From Lithospermum erythrorhizon (taxonomy: Eukaryota; Streptophyta; Magnoliopsida; Boraginales; Boraginaceae), in contig JADFUC010001683.1 of the NCBI GenBank assembly GCA_019722365.1, positions 2,294,001-2,358,000 on the forward strand: a DNA stretch of 64,000 bases, written 5' to 3'. Below, piece after piece: positions 58,092-64,000 of this stretch. The notes below the pieces were generated by a model, which worked only from the letters and a program-made list of their open reading frames with translations, did no database searches and had not been told where the DNA came from. Numbering within the stretch: the stretch's first letter is position 1; every line of letters starts with the position of its first letter. Position numbers and translations under genes: made by a program.

Positions 58092-60095
58092 TAGATATTC
58101 ATACAATTCATTGATATATATTTTCTTTTTTATGTATCGCTTATCTATTAATTATTTTTATTTAGTATTCTAATAAATATTAATTTGAGTAATGCATTAT
58201 CATTATTTTTAAAAATGTTTTCTAGAATATTTTTTTATTATAAGTATTTCAATATAAATAAAATAATAATTGATGCAAAATTTAATTTGAGAAACGAAAA
58301 CGTCAATCAACAGCAACTTAATCGGAAGTAGCAATTAGTTCGACTCTATAGGATTAACATTAGAGGGTCCACTTTTTAATGAAAAAGGCTAAAAGAGTAA
58401 TCTCAACATTAAGAAAGGATAATTAACTGGTTTGTACAAAATCTCAGTCATAGGCTCCGTGAGCCGACGGCTGGCTCATTTTACTATGATAATGTCTTAA
58501 TTGGACCTCAAAATCAATCGATTGGCACGTGTGCGCTGTTATTAGATCGGGCTCATAATTCTAAATTGCCTCCACCAATCACATGCTCGCACGCTTTTGA
58601 ATTTTGCGAGTGGAAGACGACGTCGTATAGTTGACTATCTGGTGGTCAAAATTCAAACATGGAACAAAGTAGGCTACAAATAGGCTGCTACAGATGAAAG
58701 AAAAAATTTGTGTAAAAGAAATATTCAGTGTAAATCCATACATGACTAGATGTATGCCCATCAACTTGGAATAAATTTTTCAATGGATTTATTCCTTCAT
58801 TCCTAAGTGATGCATGGTTAGTTTACTTTTTCAATAATGAGTCGAGATCACATAGAATTTTGAATGATTTTGATTTGAATGAAAATTAATAAAATATTAT
58901 AAAAATGTATATTTTTGATATATATTTTTTACAAAATATTTTATAATATATTAAAAAGTATTTGAGTCGCCAAGTTTAAAAATATATACATCAAAATTAA
59001 GAACATGAGCGATATTTTAGGGAATTAGAAAGGAGTATTAATTTTATAAATCAATTTTTTCTATTGTTAGTGTACCACACACCACATTGTATAGAATTCC
59101 AAAATTATATTAAAATTAAGGATTAAATATAATTCTGGCGTGGAATTCGTTAATGGATTGGTTTGATCTGTGTTATGAGGCAATGATATTTGTCACCAAA
59201 AGCCAAATTAGTGAAAGAAAGAATGGTCAGGTATTTATTGAATTCATTTATATGTTAGTAATCTTTCGATGTGAATTGATCCTTTACATCCTCGATCTCG
59301 ATGTAACATTTGTTAATTTCAAACGACAAAGGAGTTTATATATTTGCTAATGTTCACTAGTGAAAATTAAATTTGACGAAGATAAATGAAGTACATCATT
59401 ATTAGCTTAATAATTCACCTACGAACTGAATGCGAAATTGTTTTATGTTGTCTTCTCACTACAAATAAATAAACTATGGATTCACCTTAATTTCTACCAA
59501 CAAGGCAACAACCTTGGCGGCAAAGCATGAACATGTTGAAAAACAGTTCATATATATGTTCAAAGTCGTTTCATCATAATGGATGAGCATCAGTACATAT
59601 TGAAAAGTTCAGCATTGTAGCAACTTAATGCATGTATGGAAAATTCAATAGGGAAGATAAGGATAACCTAATTCTTGCAAATTTGAATGATGTCTTTTCG
59701 TTCAAAATAAATGTCGTGTGTCTGTATTCATTTTTTTAGGTAGTAGTTCACACCAAACAAATTCAAATAGTCCCCAACATACATCAGAAAGAAGGAGATC
59801 AGGTTAGATGAGACTTTCATTTTTCAAATCCTTGACATTACTATTTGTAGAAAAGTACAAAATCTTGGCATCCATAATATTCTCTTAAAACAATTTAGAG
59901 GGGAAGAAATTATAGTTATTTTCATTTATTAATTTAAGAAATAATGTTGTGATTAATTTCTTTATTTATATTGCCTCCTTTTTGTAAAGATTGTCTGGCT
60001 AGCTTTTACTTTTTCAAAAATTTAAAAAATGACATTTTAGTACTAAGTCAAAGTTTGCATATTTCCTATAATAGTGCATATACGAATTATAGTCA
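58092..60095. other. Intergenic, no gene recognised
   Basis: AT-rich with a GC-richer patch at 58445-58640. 58840-59035 has the palindromic look of a decayed MITE (GAGTCGAGATCACATAGAA ... AGGAGTATT). Short open frames here lack domains. Confidence 0.45.
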
Positions 60096-60096
60096 T

Positions 60097-61261
60097 ACTA
60101 GCTGACGGGGCCCATTACGTACAGGGGAGACCATATCTGAGATGTCGTTATTTATAATAAATGAAAAGATTTATGATCAGTAACATTAGTTTTTGAAATA
60201 GTTGTTACATTAGTAATTAATATTTTATGAATTTATAAAAAAATCAATTCTAACATCTTTTGGCCGCTTGAGTATTGTATAATGCGTATACGTATATCCA
60301 GATGAAGTGCTCATTTGAAATACTTAAGCCCCAATCTACCGCTTATTAAAAGCGGCAGCAGAAGTTAGCATAATGATAAGGAAAATTAAAGATGAGATTG
60401 AGTGAAATTGATTTAATAATCAAAAATACTATTGAGTCATTTTCAGAAACCTTCATGAAATCATTGTATAATATGGTATATAAGGAATTATTAATTTATA
60501 TTTATATAGAGATTTTATAAAATTATCAAAAATGTATTATCTTATAATTTTAGTGAATTATTAATTTAGCACCTTATCCACCCAAGTCGGAGTCGACCAA
60601 AAGCTTCGAATTATTAATTTAGCACCCCCAATAGAGTTGGGAGGCTCGCTGAAAAATAATATCTTAGAGTTTATTAAATAATAGAGAGTAGTAATTTATC
60701 GAGTTTTGCGTAGTTAGTAATTGTAAAAAAAATTAAAATTAAAAGAGGCAGAAAAAAAGCACAATGTCATATGACCGTGTGTAAAAAAAGTGTTAAAAAA
60801 AACGAAAAAACACAATTATTAAAAGAGTTTCACGATAGTTGATAATTGCAAAAAGGCAAAAGCGAATTATTAATTTAGCGGCACTTATCAGAGTGGGGAG
60901 GCGGCCAAAATATAATATTATTTTAGAGAGTTTATTAAATAATCAGTATTAATTTATCGAGTTTTGCGGTAGTTGATGATATTGTTATAAAAACAAAAAG
61001 CCAACAAAGAACCCGCCAAAAAAACAAAAAGAAAAAAAAGGTCGGCGCATATGGCCATGCGAGCGGCACACAACATCTGCTCTTTATAATATACTATAGA
61101 TGTTGCAAAAAAGGAAAAAAAATCACCCGCGTATGACCGCGTGATACTACAATTCACTCTTTTATATAATACTATATAGAAAAAAAAGGAAAAAAATCAC
61201 CCAGCGTATGACGGTAGCGTATAATGCACTACAATTCACTCTTTATATATAATACTATAGA
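60097..61261 (-). mobile_element. Second Helitron-like element, 5' end repeated three times
   Basis: Read on the minus strand the element starts A|TCTATAGTATTATATATAAAG at 61261. Near-copies of that start recur at 61180 and 61100, each followed by GAGTGAATTGTAGT- or GAGCAG-like sequence, a GC-rich CATACGCGGGTGA-like patch and a run of T. A possible 3' end with CTAG|T lies at about 60097, after GGGCCCCGTCAG. The assignment to Helitrons rests on the TC start, A/T insertion site and CTAG end; no coding is present. Confidence 0.45.
60550..60960. repeat. Partial tandem duplication of about 255 bases
   Basis: GAATTATTAATTTAGC followed by a GC-rich patch occurs at about 60553, 60608 and 60863. The last two are each followed by AGAGTTTATTAAATAAT and TTTATCGAGTTTTGCG, so a unit of about 255 bases is duplicated, with small indels. 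Confidence 0.6.
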
Positions 61262-62588
61262 TGAGATAAGTTAAGAAAAATTGAATTAATCAATCTTTTA
61301 TTTAATGGAAGGAGTATAAGTAATTTACATCTTTATTACAATTTATCGGTCTTTATTGATGTGGCTAGCTAGAGGTCTAGGTTTGGATTGATAAATCTTC
61401 TTTTTACTTGGGAGAGATTCGTAGCGAGTAGCTATTAAATTGAGTGTTCATTTGGTAGATTCGATTAATGAAATAGAGCATAAATCGCATTAGTCGTATG
61501 GCCCAAACTAGCCACTTGTGTAATTTCGTCGAAAATATTGATGATAAAATTATATTCTTAAGCTTGGCGCTTTCGGGCATAAATCCATAAGTTCTTGAGT
61601 TTGTGCAATTGTGCCAATGCCCAAGTAGAATGTAGCACGTACAAGTAGTATACTAGTATGCATATGAAAGTTAAATTAAAGAAGGAAAAATCCAATTCAC
61701 GTTCAGTTACTTTAGACCAATTTCCATCTTTTTTTCAAACGAATTGAATATTGTTTTTACATCAATTAATTTTATATTAAATATATTGATTACAATTTTG
61801 GGTATTGAAAAACTCGATGAAAGATGTGCTATGTTGATGCATATGAACAGTAGCATATAGAGAAGGTCCAACGTAATTTACGAAACAAATCACTATCTAT
61901 AAAACAGGATGATACTTTATCTTTTAAATCCGTCAAATTAATAAGGTGTAGTGGTAGATAAGCTCGTGAGCTAGCATTATTGAGTCTTCTTGATGTGACT
62001 ATGGGTTTAACTCTTCGGATAGGTTAATTTTAAACCAATGCATTTTTCTCAATCTTCTTACTTCTATCTACTTTTATAGTGATTTGGAGGTTTGATTGGA
62101 TGGAGTATTATTTTATTTACAATTGGATAATGGTTCCTCCATCTTTAGATTAAGTCGGCGGAAACATTATACATATATATCATAACGACCTAATATTGGC
62201 AACTAGGACTTATCTCAAAGCATTCCTCTTCCCATAATCTTAGATTGATGAAATGAAATCTTTCAAGTGGATTTGTAGTGTTTTAATAAATACTAAACAA
62301 TCCTAAATTAATTTTTGGATGGAATTTTATGGAATCTAAAATGTTATCATGGTCAATTCATGATGAAGGTCATATGCCTACATATCAACCCCAACAATTC
62401 TTAACTCTTATATTGTTAATTAATTTTAAGTGGTACTCCATCGATTTTTAATTTAATAATATTAAAAGTATTATAAGAAGGATACAATGTTATTATGTGA
62501 GGGATACAATAGGTTAGGGGAATAATATTGTTTTATGATTACCATGATATGTAGGAATGGAAATTAAAAAAGGAAAAGAGATTATATA
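61262..62588. other. Intergenic; possible decayed SINE
   Basis: 61932-62015 has GGTGTAGTGGTAGATAAG and, about 55 bases on, GGGTTTAACTC, a weak A box and B box pair. Otherwise AT-rich without genes. Confidence 0.4.
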
Positions 62589-62856
62589 CTCCGTATATAA
62601 TTTTATTTTAGTTATAATCTTTCATGGGTTTTTTTTTATTTATCGTTTAGCCTTAATTTTTATTTTAAAATATTTGTCATTTTAGTATAGAAAGTTGTCT
62701 TTTATATTTTGATGTATTTTTTGGTAATTTTCGTGTCAGCCAAATGATATAGTTTTAAATGATTGTCATTCATATTTTGATATAATTTTTGGTATTTACT
62801 TTTTTAACTTGTTGTAATGAGTATTAGAACGATAAATAAATAAAAAATGGACGGAG
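62589..62856. mobile_element. Stowaway-like MITE
   Basis: CTCCGTATATAATTTT at the left and AAAAAATGGACGGAG at the right are inverted repeats flanked by TA. The interior is AT-rich and partly self-complementary. Confidence 0.65.
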
Positions 62857-64000
62857 TAGTAGATAGCAACCGACCATGATGCTGAATATTGAATTCCAAT
62901 TCGGCTGTGGCATAAGAGTATATCTTGATATACAATTACAATGCAAGGTCACTTATTAATTAGGGGCGCCTAATACTACAAACAACGTGATCACATCAAG
63001 GGGCTCAATTAATATAATGATAGAGATTATCAAAATCAATTTGGCTTCTTATTTACCTTTTTTGTAATTGACTTATTTCTTTATTTCCACTTTTCATTGA
63101 TTGTGCGTATCTTGTAGTAAAAAATTTGAGTGTTGAATGCTCGATTATCCTGTCTTTTTATGCGGTGTAGGTTCGGAGGTTCAGTGGTAATTTCGTATTA
63201 AAGTGATTTAAAGGGAAGCTCAAATCTTATACAGAGTTGAAGCCAGCATCTCTGATTCACACTCTTTGAAATATCACAGTATAGAAATTTGGAGAGGGCG
63301 CTACGAGAACGGCTTCATCGTTTTACTAATCCTCCATTTAATCCACCACCGATCTTCTAGATAAATTTAAGAGAGGAAGGTCAAAAAGAAAATTGCAAAG
63401 TAAAGTAGTGTTTCTTTTAACTTCATTAAATGCATGACAAGTCATCCTAAGCGGCATATTTGTGCTACGTAAATATAATTTGTTATTAGAAATATATTAT
63501 CCCAAAAACTTGTCTACTTATAAAATTTAATATTTTTTTTATAGATAATATTCAAAATTACAGACAAAACATAAAAGTAGGAAGAACTCCAACACATGTA
63601 CATCATATAAAATAAGAATAACCTATTACAACATTTAAAATTAGAGACTTCTAATAATTAAGTTTCAAAATTTTGAGTATGTATAGTTTTATAGTATATA
63701 TCATTTATTGAAAATTATAGAAAATGTTAATACTTTTATTTAATTTTACTATAGATACAATAAATTTAATTAAAATAAAAAATGTCTAATAAATTAGGCC
63801 ACCATTCACTAAATAGAAAAATTAATACTATGACCTAATTATCCAAACATATGAGAAAAATAGAAGCACATGATAAGGATAAGTAAGAGAAAAACAATCA
63901 TTTAAACTAAAGTTTTCGACATAGTGGTATAAAATTATCACCGGGATAAGCTTATCAAATCCTAAAATTATAAAAATAAAGTTTAACAAACTTTCATCAT
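62857..64000. other. Intergenic, no gene recognised
   Basis: AT-rich to the end of the window. No open frame, RNA or terminal repeat could be supported. Confidence 0.5.

Overview
This is a nuclear plant chromosome segment, most likely from a eudicot. It is AT-rich, its genes are split by many short AT-rich GT-AG introns, and the intergenic space is full of plant-type transposable elements. I see no bacterial operons, no CRISPR array and no complete tRNA or rRNA gene. Exon limits below were read by hand from splice signals, reading phase and remembered family motifs, without alignment software.

Layout. 0-1.5 kb holds a Stowaway-type MITE and a Cassandra-like TRIM whose LTR is derived from 5S rRNA. 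2-7.7 kb is AT-rich repeats plus an orphan fragment of a CCD promoter. 8.1-16.7 kb (+) is a 15-exon carotenoid cleavage dioxygenase of the CCD1 lineage, with a Helitron in intron 4. 17.5-19.6 kb is a decayed Ty1/copia element. 20.5-22.05 kb is a second copy of the Helitron. 22.2-30.2 kb is a tandem CCD duplicate that is now a pseudogene; a 2.84 kb solo LTR separates its TATA box from its start codon. 32.2-41.0 kb (-) is a 16-exon phosphatidylinositol 4-kinase beta gene, the best conserved locus here. 44.4-56.3 kb is GC-richer LTR segments, an L1-type LINE remnant, SINEs and an unidentified decayed coding segment. 56.7-58.1 kb is a third Helitron copy. 60.0-61.3 kb is a second Helitron-like element with a triplicated terminus, and the rest is AT-rich with a MITE.

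Functionally there are two unrelated loci: a probably cytosolic apocarotenoid-forming dioxygenase, and the kinase that makes PI4P at the trans-Golgi. The CCD locus is the more informative, because its two copies act as each other's empty site and date the insertions: the solo LTR and one MITE are only in the pseudogene, and the Helitron is only in the better copy.

Both genes carry small indels in otherwise well conserved coding sequence (CCD exon 9; kinase exons 1 and 14). These may be real mutations or consensus errors in a long-read assembly, and resequencing should come before any functional conclusion. I found no convincing wholly new biological system.
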